This document shows positions 8,330 to 16,135 of a stretch of 64,000 nt of DNA, piece by piece. Each line of letters opens with the position of its first letter. The first letter of the stretch is position 1. The stretch covers positions 1 to 64,000 of the forward strand of contig JAPPNF010000087.1 in NCBI GenBank assembly GCA_028818755.1, read 5' to 3'. This DNA comes from Deltaproteobacteria bacterium. Lineage in GTDB: Bacteria > Desulfobacterota > Binatia > UBA9968 > JAJDTQ01. Below the pieces are notes generated by a model, which was given only the letters and a program-made list of their open reading frames with translations, ran no database searches and was not told where the DNA came from. Made by a program: the position numbers and the translations under genes.

Positions 8330-9226
8330 ATGAAGAACGGGACCATTACCGCGGTCAGGGGCATTCAGGTGGGCCACGCCACCAACCGCCGGGCGCGCAC
8401 CGGCTGCACGGTCGTGCTCTGCACGGCCGGCGCCGCGGCCGGTGTCGACGTGCGCGGCTTCGCTCCCGGCACCCGGGAGACCGACGCCATCCGGCCGGGA
8501 CAGCTGGTGGGGAAGGCCCACGGCATCCTGCTGACCGGAGGCAGCGCTTTCGGCCTCGACGCGGCCTCCGGCGTCATGCGGTTCCTCGAGGAGCGGGGCT
8601 CCGGGTTTCCCACCGCCCACGGCGTCGTCCCCATCGTCCCGGCCGCCGTGATCTACGACCTCGGGGTTGGCGACGCGCGAATCCGCCCCGACAAGGCCAT
8701 GGGCTACCGCGCCTGCAAGGCGGCCACTGACGCGCCCGTGCCCACCGGCCGGATCGGCGCCGGCGCCGGCGCCACCGTCGGCAAGGCTCCCGGCCTGCAC
8801 CCGGCCGACGGCGGCATCGGCTCGGCGTGCGCTAGGCTTCCCGGCGGCGCGACCGTGGGCGCCCTCATGGTGGTCAACGCCGTCGGCGGCATCGTCAACC
8901 CGGACAGCGGCACGATGATTGCCGGCGGCCCAAAGGTCGAGGTCGGACGAAAATCGCCGCCGGAGCACGGCCCCGGTATGCCGGGAACCAACACCACCAT
9001 CGGGGTCGTCGCCACGGACGCGGCCCTTTCATCGACGGAGGCCAATGTCGTAGCCGCCATGGCCCACGACGGCATCGCCCGCGCCATCCGCCCCGCACAT
9101 ACCCTGCGGGACGGGGATACCCTGTTCGCCCTCTCCAGCGGGAAACGCAAGGCCGACGTCAACGCCGTCGGCATCCTGGCCGCCGAAGTGGTGGCGCAAG
9201 CCATTGTTAATGCGGTAGCGAGATAG
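8330..9226 (+). CDS. P1 (DmpA/ThnT-type) self-cleaving aminopeptidase
   Basis: A 298-residue N-terminal-nucleophile hydrolase of the S58/P1 family, which cleaves itself into two chains and then removes N-terminal or beta-amino acids from small peptides. The family opening GIQVGHATNRRARTGCTVV, the LLTGGSAFGLDAASGVMRFL block and the PGTNTTIGVVATDAAL cleavage region are all present; by analogy with ThnT the break would be Asn-Thr. No signal peptide is seen. ATG 8330 is chosen by homology; the AGAGGG before it is unusually close. The longer reading frame overlaps the divergent MEMO gene. A strong hairpin follows the stop. Confidence 0.87.
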   Translation: MKNGTITAVRGIQVGHATNRRARTGCTVVLCTAGAAAGVDVRGFAPGTRETDAIRPGQLVGKAHGILLTGGSAFGLDAASGVMRFLEERGSGFPTAHGVVPIVPAAVIYDLGVGDARIRPDKAMGYRACKAATDAPVPTGRIGAGAGATVGKAPGLHPADGGIGSACARLPGGATVGALMVVNAVGGIVNPDSGTMIAGGPKVEVGRKSPPEHGPGMPGTNTTIGVVATDAALSSTEANVVAAMAHDGIARAIRPAHTLRDGDTLFALSSGKRKADVNAVGILAAEVVAQAIVNAVAR

Positions 9227-9238
9227 ACAGGAATTAAA

Positions 9239-9275
9239 CCTTGCAAATCCTCCAAGGCTTGGAAGATTTGCAAGG
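9239..9275. terminator. Perfect-stem hairpin after P1 peptidase gene
   Basis: CCTTGCAAATC.TCCAAG (9239-9256) pairs with CTTGGA.GATTTGCAAGG (9258-9275); an 18-base stem with a single G-U. It begins 12 bases after the stop. No clear T-tract follows, so it may be a palindromic repeat that works as a transcription end. Confidence 0.6.
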
Positions 9276-9361
9276 TAACTGTCCGGGAGCCGGCTCATCC
9301 TGTCGGACTACGCAAACTGGCTTGAGCGGCAGCCGCCTTGTCTGTTAAACAAGAAGTACAT

Positions 9362-9433
9362 GCGCCCGTAGTGAAAAGGACATCACGAGGGTCTCCGGAA
9401 CCCTAAGTCCAGGTTCGATTCCTGGCGGGCGCA
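9362..9433 (+). tRNA. tRNA-Arg (anticodon CCG)
   Basis: Folds as a full cloverleaf by eye: acceptor GCGCCCG/CGGGCGC, D stem GTGA/TCAC, anticodon stem AGGGT/ACCCT with loop CTCCGGA (anticodon CCG, reading CGG), a 4-base variable loop, and T stem CCAGG/CCTGG with TTCGATT. The discriminator is A and CCA is not encoded. Its last 21 bases are the attachment site of the adjoining element, and the gene stays intact at the integrase end. Confidence 0.95.
9413..9433 (+). repeat. attL: 3' end of tRNA-Arg
   Basis: The 21 bases from GTTCGATTCC through GGCGGGCGCA are repeated exactly at 19115-19135. They cover the T loop, T stem and 3' acceptor strand, the classic crossover site of tyrosine integrases. 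The integrase gene starts about 190 bases further on. Confidence 0.93.
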
Positions 9434-9510
9434 TTACCCCGCCGTTTCAGCGGTTCCCGTCAATTCCCTAAAAGCTCCCCGAACCCCTATGAATAGGGGC
9501 TTTCGTGCGC

Positions 9511-9539
9511 TTGACAGTTCCGGCCAATTCCTGTAGGTT
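9511..9539 (+). promoter_or_regulatory. Sigma70-like promoter for integrase
   Basis: TTGACA (9511-9516), 17 bases, TAGGTT (9534-9539), ahead of the integrase start at 9627. The -10 box lies inside the 14-bp sequence repeated in inverted form at 18759-18772, so integrase binding there could shut its own promoter. Confidence 0.5.
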
Positions 9540-9601
9540 CCTATCCATTACGTGGGTCAAGGCGTGGGACAAGGTTCGATGACCGTTTCAGGAATCGAAC
9601 C
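9528..9601. repeat. Left-end arm-type repeats of the element
   Basis: Three short sequences recur at the right end of the element. The 14-mer TTCCTGTAGGTTCC (9528-9541) is inverted at 18759-18772. The 30-mer at 9551-9580 recurs directly at 19041-19070 with four mismatches. The 17-mer GTTTCAGGAATCGAACC (9585-9601) is inverted at 19063-19079 and contains the tRNA T-loop core. They look like integrase or excisionase binding sites. Confidence 0.65.
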
Positions 9602-9626
9602 TGAAAAAATGGACGGGAGGGTTTTC

Positions 9627-10811
9627 ATGGGCAAGCTCACTGTCAGTTTTCTGCGGTCCGTGAAGGAACCGGGCAGGTACGGCGACGGCGACACGCTGTT
9701 TCTCCGAGTCGCGCCGGGCGGATCGAAAGGCTGGATTCAACGGCTGACCATCGAGGGCAGGCGGCATGATATCGGGCTTGGATCATTCCCGGTGATTGGG
9801 TTGGCGGAAGCTCGGGAGCGGGCCTTCGCCAACCGCGTGGCCGTGGCGCACGGCGGCGACCCGCTGGCCGAGAAACGCCGGTCAAAGGCGCCCACCTTCC
9901 GGGAGGCGGCGGAAAGGACCCTGGAGGCGACGCGGGCGCGTTGGCGGAACGGCAAGACCGAGAAGATTTGGAAACAGGTGCTGGAGAAACGGGCCTTTCC
10001 GGCGTTCGGGGATCGGCGCGTTGACACGATCACCCGCGAGGACGTGTTGAAGGTAGTCTCGCCGATCTGGTCAACCCGGCCCGAGGTGGCGCGGCGGCTC
10101 CGGCAGTTCATCCGCGCAACCCTGAGCTGGTGTCAAGCGCATGGGTATGTTGAGCACAACGTGGCCGGGGAGGCCATAGACGGCGCCCTGCCGGTCATGG
10201 CGGCCGTCAAGGAACACTACCGCGCCCTTCCTTACGTGGAGGTCCCTGCGACGCTCCAGACCATCGGAGACGGCCAAGGGCGCAGCATGGCGGCGCGGCT
10301 GGCGCTCCAGTTCGTGGTCCTGACGGCTGTGAGGTCCGGCGAAGCCCGCGGCGCTGTCTGGAGCGAAATCGACCTGGAGGCCCGGACCTGGACGATACCG
10401 GCCGCCCGCATGAAGATGAAGAACGCGCACGTTGTTCCGCTGTCTGACGCGGCCGTGGCCGTCCTGGAGAAAGCGCGAATCCTTGAGGACGGCTCCGGCC
10501 TCGTGTTCCCGTCGCCGATGAAGCGGGGGCGGCCGCTGTCCACGATGGCACTGACCAAACTGCTTCGGGACACGGGCCTTGCCGAACGGGCGACGGTTCA
10601 CGGGTTCCGGTCTGCGTTCAGGACATGGGCAAGCGAGAAAACGAACGCCGATCACGCGACCATGGAAATGGCCCTGGCGCACGCGGTAGGGACCGCCGTG
10701 GAACGGAGCTATGCCCGGTCTGACCTGCTGGCGAAGCGCCGGCGCTTGATGGATCAATGGGCCGCTTTCGTGACGGCGACGGCCGGGAAGGTGGTGCAGC
10801 TCCGTGGATGA
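9627..10811 (+). CDS. int: Tyrosine-family integrase (P4/DUF4102 type)
   Basis: A 394-residue site-specific recombinase. The N-terminal DUF4102 arm-binding region is seen in FLRSVKEPGRYGDGDTLFLRV and the RHDIGLGSFPVIGLAEARE segment, followed by a SAM-like core-binding domain and the catalytic domain. Catalytic residues visible are Arg of TAVRSGEARG, His-x-x-Arg of HGFRSAFRTW, and Tyr of VERSYARSD. ATG 9627 is preceded by GGGAGG at ideal spacing, so it is preferred to the GTG at 9552. The gene is next to the tRNA-Arg attachment site, as expected for insertion and excision of this element. Its last 8 bases overlap the next gene. Confidence 0.95.
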   Translation: MGKLTVSFLRSVKEPGRYGDGDTLFLRVAPGGSKGWIQRLTIEGRRHDIGLGSFPVIGLAEARERAFANRVAVAHGGDPLAEKRRSKAPTFREAAERTLEATRARWRNGKTEKIWKQVLEKRAFPAFGDRRVDTITREDVLKVVSPIWSTRPEVARRLRQFIRATLSWCQAHGYVEHNVAGEAIDGALPVMAAVKEHYRALPYVEVPATLQTIGDGQGRSMAARLALQFVVLTAVRSGEARGAVWSEIDLEARTWTIPAARMKMKNAHVVPLSDAAVAVLEKARILEDGSGLVFPSPMKRGRPLSTMALTKLLRDTGLAERATVHGFRSAFRTWASEKTNADHATMEMALAHAVGTAVERSYARSDLLAKRRRLMDQWAAFVTATAGKVVQLRG

Positions 10812-11310
10812 GGCCAAGTTCAAGCGGCTGGTCGATCTTCTCAAAAACCCGCTGGACCATGCGTCGAAATGTCCCTTGCCGCGCCGCAACGTACAACTGT
10901 TCATGGCGCTGGATGCCGGGGAAAAGGCCGGTTATCGGTCGACACCAACGACAGAGGAACTGCTTGACCGGTGGATCGCGGAATCCGTCGCGGACAAAAA
11001 CGCATGGGACACCCTTGACCTGCTCTCAAGACTAGAGATACCCCTGCCCGCTGACCTGGTGGCTTGGATGGGAGCGGCGCGGCCCCACCGGCCTCGTGCT
11101 GGTGAACAGAAGGCCAACCGAAACCGCGCCATCCGCGCGTGTATAGAAATCCTTGTGTGGAGGTATGACGGGCAAGACGAGCGTGACGAGCTGAAAGCGC
11201 AGAAGAACGATGCAGTGGTGGTATCCTGTTCAGCCTGCGATATCGTCGCTGAGGCGATTTCCAAAACGTACAAGAACATCGAGGGCGTGTGGAATAAGCG
11301 CCCTCGCTGA
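10804..11310 (+). CDS. Hypothetical protein downstream of integrase
   Basis: A 168-residue acidic/basic mixed, probably helical cytoplasmic protein of no family I recognise. It starts with GTG 10804 inside the end of the integrase gene, so the two are translationally coupled. It has no signal peptide or membrane helix. A two-cysteine CSAC motif occurs near residue 140. The position between integrase and AlpA is where satellites and prophages often keep regulators or counter-defence genes, but nothing in the sequence shows such a role. Confidence 0.65.
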   Translation: MDEAKFKRLVDLLKNPLDHASKCPLPRRNVQLFMALDAGEKAGYRSTPTTEELLDRWIAESVADKNAWDTLDLLSRLEIPLPADLVAWMGAARPHRPRAGEQKANRNRAIRACIEILVWRYDGQDERDELKAQKNDAVVVSCSACDIVAEAISKTYKNIEGVWNKRPR

Positions 11311-11311
11311 G

Positions 11312-11390
11312 TTGACATAACACCCCCCGAACTACGGGTACGGACATAATCGCAATCGGTGATACTCTTTCGGCATCAAAACGCCGAAAG
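11312..11390 (+). promoter_or_regulatory. Control region before alpA: TTGACA box and 8-bp inverted repeat
   Basis: AGTTGACATAAC at 11310-11321 is repeated exactly before the portal gene (13059-13070). Here no good -10 lies 17 bases on; CATAAT at 11345 is too far, so activation may be needed. CTTTCGGC (11367-11374) pairs with GCCGAAAG (11383-11390) just before the GGGGAACC ribosome site of alpA, and could be an operator or a translation-limiting hairpin. Confidence 0.45.
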
Positions 11391-11398
11391 GGGAACCG

Positions 11399-11593
11399 AT
11401 GACCGCCAGACTCCTGACCCGCCAGCAAATCGAGAGCATCACCGGTCTAACGCGCTCGACGATCTACCGCCTGATGCGGATGGGAGATTTTCCCGAGCCG
11501 ATCCGAATTGGTCAAAGGGCGGTGCGTTGGCCCGAATCCGAAATCGAGGCTTGGCTTTCCAACCGGCCGAGGGCGACGGGCGACAGCGCGTGA
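11399..11593 (+). CDS. alpA: AlpA-family excisionase/transcription regulator
   Basis: A 64-residue AlpA/MerR-like DNA-binding protein. The diagnostic sequence is LLTRQQIESITGLTRSTIY followed by RLMRMGDFPEPIRIGQRAVRW and EIEAWL, the standard AlpA winged helix. In PICI satellites and P4-like elements AlpA activates the integrase/excision operon or acts directly as excisionase. The downstream ATPase gene begins inside its stop codon (GTGA), so the two form one unit. An inverted repeat lies right before its start and may be its own operator. Confidence 0.9.
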   Translation: MTARLLTRQQIESITGLTRSTIYRLMRMGDFPEPIRIGQRAVRWPESEIEAWLSNRPRATGDSA

Positions 11594-12708
11594 ACAACGG
11601 GCCGGACAACAACCCTATCCCGCCGCGTGACGAAACCGCGCTCAGTACAGTGGCCGCGCTCATGAACGCTGCGGAGCAGCACCGCAACCCCGATGGTGCG
11701 GGGTTTCACACCAGACGCCTGATGACAATGGGGGAGCTGTTCGACACCCCCGACGACGATGCGCGCTACATCGTGGACGGCCTGCTGTCGTTGGGAAGCA
11801 TGTCCCTACTGGTGGCGGCGCCGAAGGTTGGCAAGTCCACCCTGGCCCGGTGTCTAGCCGTGGCCGTGGCAAAAGGGGTGCCGTGGATCGGGCGAGACAC
11901 ATGGCCCGACAAGATGAGGACAGACGATTCCGGTTTTGTTGAACAGCACGGCTATCCTCATGACGACGGCCCTATTGTCGTGCTCAGTCTTGAAGAGAAA
12001 ATGTCTGAGGTGAAGCGGCATTTCAAAGAGATCGGCGCAACGGGAGATGATCCGATCTTGGTAGACTGCGACCCGGCCCCGGAGAATGGCATGGACTGGC
12101 TCCGCTACCTGGTTGATACCTTCAACCCTTGCCTGCTCATCGTGGACCCCCTGTTTCGCCTTGTCAGAGTTAAAGACACGAATGACTATGCGGAAATAAA
12201 CAGGGTGCTGGAGCCCGTCAACACCCTCGCCCGCCAGTCCGGCACCCATATCATGGTGTTGCACCATGCCCGCAAGGGCGGTGGCGCGGCCGGAGAGGAA
12301 GCCCTAGGGTCAACCGCCATCATCGGCGCTGGCGATTGCAACCTATCCATGAAGCGTGACGAGAACGACCGCCGCACCATCTACTCGCAGAATCGCTACG
12401 GCCAAGACCTTGAGCCGACTGTCTTGGAAATGGATCAGGACGGTTGGATCGAGGCGGCCGGCACCAAGGCCGCGGCAGATGCGCAGGACCTAGAGCAGAA
12501 CGTGCTTGAATTCGTCGAGGAAAAGGGCGAGCCACTCACGAGCGACAAGATCATCTCCGGCCTTCGCGTGAAGCGCAGCACGGGCAAGGCGGCGATCAGC
12601 ACCCTTGTCGCAAATGGTCGGTTGACGCGCGTTGGCGACGGAAAGAGGGGCGATCCGTTTCTGTTCTCTGTTCCCGACCCTATAGATGGGGAACGGGAAC
12701 GGAATTGA
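11590..12708 (+). CDS. RepA-type hexameric AAA/RecA ATPase (replication helicase)
   Basis: A 372-residue RecA-fold ATPase of the RepA/AAA_25 group used by plasmids and mobile elements for replication. Walker A is AAPKVGKST at residues 76-84, Walker B is LLIVDP, and the LHHARKGG plus LGSTAIIGAGD motifs are typical of RepA helicases. The C-terminal 90 residues resemble a winged helix (SDKIISGLRVKRSTGKAAI). GTG 11590 overlaps the alpA stop and is preferred; the frame is open further left but only through alpA in another frame. No primase domain is fused and no replication origin is recognisable to me. Confidence 0.85.
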   Translation: MNNGPDNNPIPPRDETALSTVAALMNAAEQHRNPDGAGFHTRRLMTMGELFDTPDDDARYIVDGLLSLGSMSLLVAAPKVGKSTLARCLAVAVAKGVPWIGRDTWPDKMRTDDSGFVEQHGYPHDDGPIVVLSLEEKMSEVKRHFKEIGATGDDPILVDCDPAPENGMDWLRYLVDTFNPCLLIVDPLFRLVRVKDTNDYAEINRVLEPVNTLARQSGTHIMVLHHARKGGGAAGEEALGSTAIIGAGDCNLSMKRDENDRRTIYSQNRYGQDLEPTVLEMDQDGWIEAAGTKAAADAQDLEQNVLEFVEEKGEPLTSDKIISGLRVKRSTGKAAISTLVANGRLTRVGDGKRGDPFLFSVPDPIDGERERN

Positions 12709-12719
12709 AAGGGACCACG

Positions 12720-12974
12720 ATGACCACGCTTGATGACTTCCGCGCCAAGCTGGCGCAGCTCCCGCCCGAGCAGAGGGCGGGGGCCATCGCACGAGGATTC
12801 GCAACCCTCGTCGACGCCACGGCCGATCTCGTCCAGGACGCGCCGCACTGGCCGGGAGACGAGGCCGACGAAGTAGAGGCCGCGCACGTCCTGCTGCTAC
12901 AGGGCATCCTCAACCTGTACGCTGCGTGGCTCAAGCACCTGCCCGAGCCGCTGAAGCGCGAGGACATGCACTAG
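12720..12974 (+). CDS. Small hypothetical protein of the element
   Basis: An 84-residue, predicted helical, acidic protein (PPEQRAGAIARGFATLVDAT...) that I cannot assign. ATG 12720 lies 11 bases after the ATPase stop; a TTG 15 bases earlier would overlap that stop. It could be the missing small-terminase or a scaffold/size factor because it lies just before the head genes, but there is no helix-turn-helix motif to support this. Confidence 0.6.
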   Translation: MTTLDDFRAKLAQLPPEQRAGAIARGFATLVDATADLVQDAPHWPGDEADEVEAAHVLLLQGILNLYAAWLKHLPEPLKREDMH

Positions 12975-13060
12975 ATTGGATGGGCGCAACCGTCTAGGTT
13001 CTTCCGCGGCCATCCGCCGTCACGATGGTTGCCGTTCGCCCCGGTCGCCCGCGAAGAAAG

Positions 13061-13089
13061 TTGACATAACCAACCGGGAATGTCAGAAT
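13061..13089 (+). promoter_or_regulatory. Promoter of the head-gene operon
   Basis: TTGACA (13061-13066), 17 bases, CAGAAT (13084-13089). The -10 box covers the ATG at 13080, so transcription would begin near 13096 and the portal start is more likely ATG 13098. It shares the 12-mer AGTTGACATAAC with the region before alpA. Confidence 0.6.
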
Positions 13090-13097
13090 CCCCGGCA

Positions 13098-14372
13098 ATG
13101 TGGCCCTTCCGTAAGCGCCCCGCCCCCGAGGCCCGTCAGGAAATCACTGACGCCGGCGTAATCTTCGCCCGCGCCTACCAGCAGTCGAACATCTACGGGG
13201 CCACACCCGCGGAGCTCGTGGCGGTCCTGGAGTCCCCGGAGAGCGCCGGGGAGGTCCGCCGCGAAGCCCGCTACCTGGCGCGGTCCTGCGCTTTCTTCGG
13301 TTCGTACCTGCGCGTCATGCGGCGCGGAGTCCTGCCCGGCCTCATGGAGCCGCTGGACGTGTCGCCGGAGACGGCCGCATGGTGGCGGCGCTACTGGCGC
13401 GGCCCCGTGGCCGTGGCGGGCATGACGGGCCTCCAGTTCGAGGCCCTGGCGCTTCGGACCTACATCGTTGACGGCGAGCTGTTCCTGAACTGGCGGGGCC
13501 GGGATGACGCCCTGGAAATCATCACCGCGGATTCCGTGGAGTGCACGGCGACGGGCGGCGACGATGACTGCCCGTGGCCGCGGACGTGGAAGATTCGGGG
13601 CCACGTCATGGCGCACAAGGACGTGACGCAGATTGCCAACCGCGATGACCCGGGAACCGTCAGGGGCCGGTCCCTGCTTGCCCGGGCATTGCCCTACGCC
13701 CGGGCCGTGGTGGGAATGCAAGCCCACGCGGGCCAGTCGGGCGATATCATGGCGCGGTTCGCCGCGGTCCTGGAGGCGGCCGGCGCCGCCGGGCTTGCCT
13801 TGCTGCCGAGTGGAAACCCGCTGATCGGCTCCACCGGCCTGGACGCCCCGGCCGGCGAAGCTCAGGACGACACCGCCCAGGTGCGGCGCCAGTTCCCCGC
13901 GGGCAGTCTCCCGGCGCTGCCGGGCGGTTCGAAGCTGCATCAAACGATGTACGGAATGCCCGACGACGCCCGCGGGCAGGTGGACCAACTCAAAAGCGAG
14001 ATCGCCGCGGCGCTCGGCATCAGCCGCTACGCCCTGGACGGCGACACGAAGAACGCGAATTTCAGTTCGCTTCGGCATGGACACCGGCGCGACGAGGACG
14101 CGTTTGCCGACTGGTGCGAGTGGTGGTGCGAGACGTTCCGGCTGCCGGTATGGCGGCGGGCCGTCACGGCGGCGATTGCGGGCGGCGAGCTCGGCGCCGG
14201 GGCCATCATGGAGACGCCTCGATGGCCGGCGCCGTACCTGACGCCGCCCTTGCCGGAAATGGACGCCAAGGCCCTGTCCGCGCTCAAGGAATTGGGCATG
14301 GTGGACCTGGAAACCGAGAGGATACGCCGCGGCCTTCCCCGCGGCCTCGAACCGATGGGAGTTGAGACATGA
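13098..14372 (+). CDS. Phage portal protein, lambda-B type
   Basis: A 424-residue portal subunit of the lambda family. Portals form the dodecameric ring at one capsid vertex through which the terminase pumps DNA. Visible landmarks are the SCAFFGSYLRVMRRG early segment, the ALEIITADSVE wing region, the NFSSLRHGHRRDEDAF motif (family form N-Y/F-SS-R) and the C-terminal LPEMDAKALSALKELGMVDL segment, which matches the lambda 'D-P-x-K' ending. It is the first head gene behind the promoter at 13061. Its stop overlaps the capsid start by four bases (ATGA). Length is slightly below the typical 480-530. Confidence 0.9.
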   Translation: MWPFRKRPAPEARQEITDAGVIFARAYQQSNIYGATPAELVAVLESPESAGEVRREARYLARSCAFFGSYLRVMRRGVLPGLMEPLDVSPETAAWWRRYWRGPVAVAGMTGLQFEALALRTYIVDGELFLNWRGRDDALEIITADSVECTATGGDDDCPWPRTWKIRGHVMAHKDVTQIANRDDPGTVRGRSLLARALPYARAVVGMQAHAGQSGDIMARFAAVLEAAGAAGLALLPSGNPLIGSTGLDAPAGEAQDDTAQVRRQFPAGSLPALPGGSKLHQTMYGMPDDARGQVDQLKSEIAAALGISRYALDGDTKNANFSSLRHGHRRDEDAFADWCEWWCETFRLPVWRRAVTAAIAGGELGAGAIMETPRWPAPYLTPPLPEMDAKALSALKELGMVDLETERIRRGLPRGLEPMGVET

Positions 14373-15586
14373 ACGAGAAGGCAAGAGCCCTGTTGCAGAA
14401 GCTGAGCGAGATTCGCGTCAAGCTGTTGGGCTTGGCGTCCGACGCCACCGAGGAAACCCGCGCGGCGCTCACCACGGAACTGGTGAACACCGAGACGGCG
14501 TTTCAGGCGGCCCTGGCCGAAGCACCCGAGGCCCCCGAGGCCCGCGGCGGCGGCGAGGGCGCGGAGTTCCGGGCGCTGGAGGCCCGCGTGTCGCCGCTGG
14601 AGTATCTGGCCGCCGCGTCCGAGTTCCGGGCCGCCACCGGCCCCAACGCGGAATACAATCAGGCGCTCAAGTTGCCGGTCAACGAGTTCCCGTTGAGGCT
14701 GCTGGCCCCGCCGCCGCCCCCCGAGGAACGGACCACCACGGCCGTTGACGTGGCGCTCAGGCCGCACGGATGGGTTGACCGGCTGTTCGCGGCGTCGGCG
14801 GCCATGTATCTCGGCGCCGACATGGTGGAGGTGGCCCCCGGTTCGGCCTCGTTCCCCGTCACCACGGGAGGCGGAACGCCGGCGCAACGCGGCAAGGAAC
14901 AGACCACGGCCGCCGCGGCCTGGACCATCGGCGTAACCGAGGTGGACCCGAAGCGCATGACGCTTCACTACGAATACGCCATTGAGGATGACGCCCGCGT
15001 TCCCGGCCTGGAGGCCGCGTTGCTGCGCGACATGCGGATGGCGCTGACCGAGCGCGTGGACTGGACCATCTTCAACGGCGACGATGGCGCCACCCCGAAT
15101 GACGGCGACGTGGACGGCATTTTCGGCCTCGCCGATGTCGATGAAACCGACGTGACGCAGGCCGACAAGGCCAGCACCGGGATCCTGGCCGCATTCACCA
15201 ACCTGCTGGACGGCCTGTATGCAGTCGTGCCGTCCGATCTCCGCGTGGTGGCGTCCGTGGGAGCGGACCGGCTGTGGCGGTCGAGCATCGTCAACAGCGC
15301 CGCGGAAAACCAGACCGTCGCCCGGTTCCTGGCGGAGAACGGCGTCATGTACCGGAGCCGGGCGGGCATCGACACGGCGACCGCTGACGGCGACTATGCC
15401 GCGGCCGTGGGCCTCCAGCGGGGCATCGCTGGTGCGCTCAAGTGCGCCATGTGGCCGTCCGCCCGCATCATCCGCGACCCCTACACCGGGGCCGATGACG
15501 GGCAGGTGAAGTTGACCATTCACGCCCTGTGGTGTCCGGCCTACGTCCGCAAGGACAACCTGAAGGTCCTGAAGTTCGTCACCTGA
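14369..15586 (+). CDS. Major capsid protein, HK97 fold
   Basis: A 405-residue HK97-family major capsid protein. The first 90 residues are helical and Ala/Glu-rich, consistent with an N-terminal scaffolding delta domain that the prohead protease later removes. The rest matches the fold: the DMVEVAPGSASFPVTT N-arm/E-loop region, the long spine helix (EYAIEDDARVPGLEAALLRDMRMAL), the VVPSDLRVVAS and ARIIRDPYTGADDGQVKLTI blocks before the end. It sits between portal and protease, whereas HK97-type phages normally put the protease between portal and capsid. Confidence 0.88.
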   Translation: MNEKARALLQKLSEIRVKLLGLASDATEETRAALTTELVNTETAFQAALAEAPEAPEARGGGEGAEFRALEARVSPLEYLAAASEFRAATGPNAEYNQALKLPVNEFPLRLLAPPPPPEERTTTAVDVALRPHGWVDRLFAASAAMYLGADMVEVAPGSASFPVTTGGGTPAQRGKEQTTAAAAWTIGVTEVDPKRMTLHYEYAIEDDARVPGLEAALLRDMRMALTERVDWTIFNGDDGATPNDGDVDGIFGLADVDETDVTQADKASTGILAAFTNLLDGLYAVVPSDLRVVASVGADRLWRSSIVNSAAENQTVARFLAENGVMYRSRAGIDTATADGDYAAAVGLQRGIAGALKCAMWPSARIIRDPYTGADDGQVKLTIHALWCPAYVRKDNLKVLKFVT

Positions 15587-15598
15587 CCGGGAGGGGCC

Positions 15599-16135
15599 AT
15601 GCTGAAGCTGGAACGCCGATACATCGGCGACCTGGAGTTCCGGGAGGGCGCGGACGGCGCCCCGCCCGAGCTGCGTGGCGTGGTGCTCAAGTACGGCGAC
15701 GTGTCCACGTTCGGCGACTGGTCGGAGACGTTCGCCCCCGGCTCGCTTCGGGCCGCCGCGGACGGCGTCCTGCTGAACCGTCAGCACAACCGCGACGCCG
15801 CCCTTGCCCGAAGCCCGGACACGCTCGAGCTCGAGGACGGCCCCGAGGCCATGCGCATGGTGGCGAAGCTGCCGGACACGACCCTGGCCCGCGACGTGCT
15901 GGCCCTGGTGCGGGCCAGGGTGCTCCGTTCGTTGTCCGTCGAGTTCCACAGCACCCGCGAGAAGTGGACGGGCAAGCGCCGCGAGATTCTTGAGGCCGTG
16001 CTGACCGGAATCGGCGTGGTGGACCGCGGCGCCTATCCGGGGAGCACCGTAGAGGCCCGGTCCACGGCCGAGGACCTGGAGGCCCGGTGGAAAGCCGCAC
16101 ACACAAGCCGCGCCGGCTGGCGTCCGGGCCTGTAG
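15599..16135 (+). CDS. HK97-type prohead protease
   Basis: A 178-residue herpesvirus-assemblin-like serine protease that trims the capsid delta domain during head maturation. The early region GVVLKYGDVSTFGDWSETFAP, the catalytic His63 in LNRQHNRD and the catalytic Ser in LRSLSVEF (residues 109-116) are visible, followed by GIGVVDRGAYPGS. ATG 15599 has GGGAGG upstream. Its last 49 bases overlap the terminase start in another frame, an unusually large but in-phase overlap for coupled phage genes. The position after the capsid gene is atypical. Confidence 0.9.
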   Translation: MLKLERRYIGDLEFREGADGAPPELRGVVLKYGDVSTFGDWSETFAPGSLRAAADGVLLNRQHNRDAALARSPDTLELEDGPEAMRMVAKLPDTTLARDVLALVRARVLRSLSVEFHSTREKWTGKRREILEAVLTGIGVVDRGAYPGSTVEARSTAEDLEARWKAAHTSRAGWRPGL

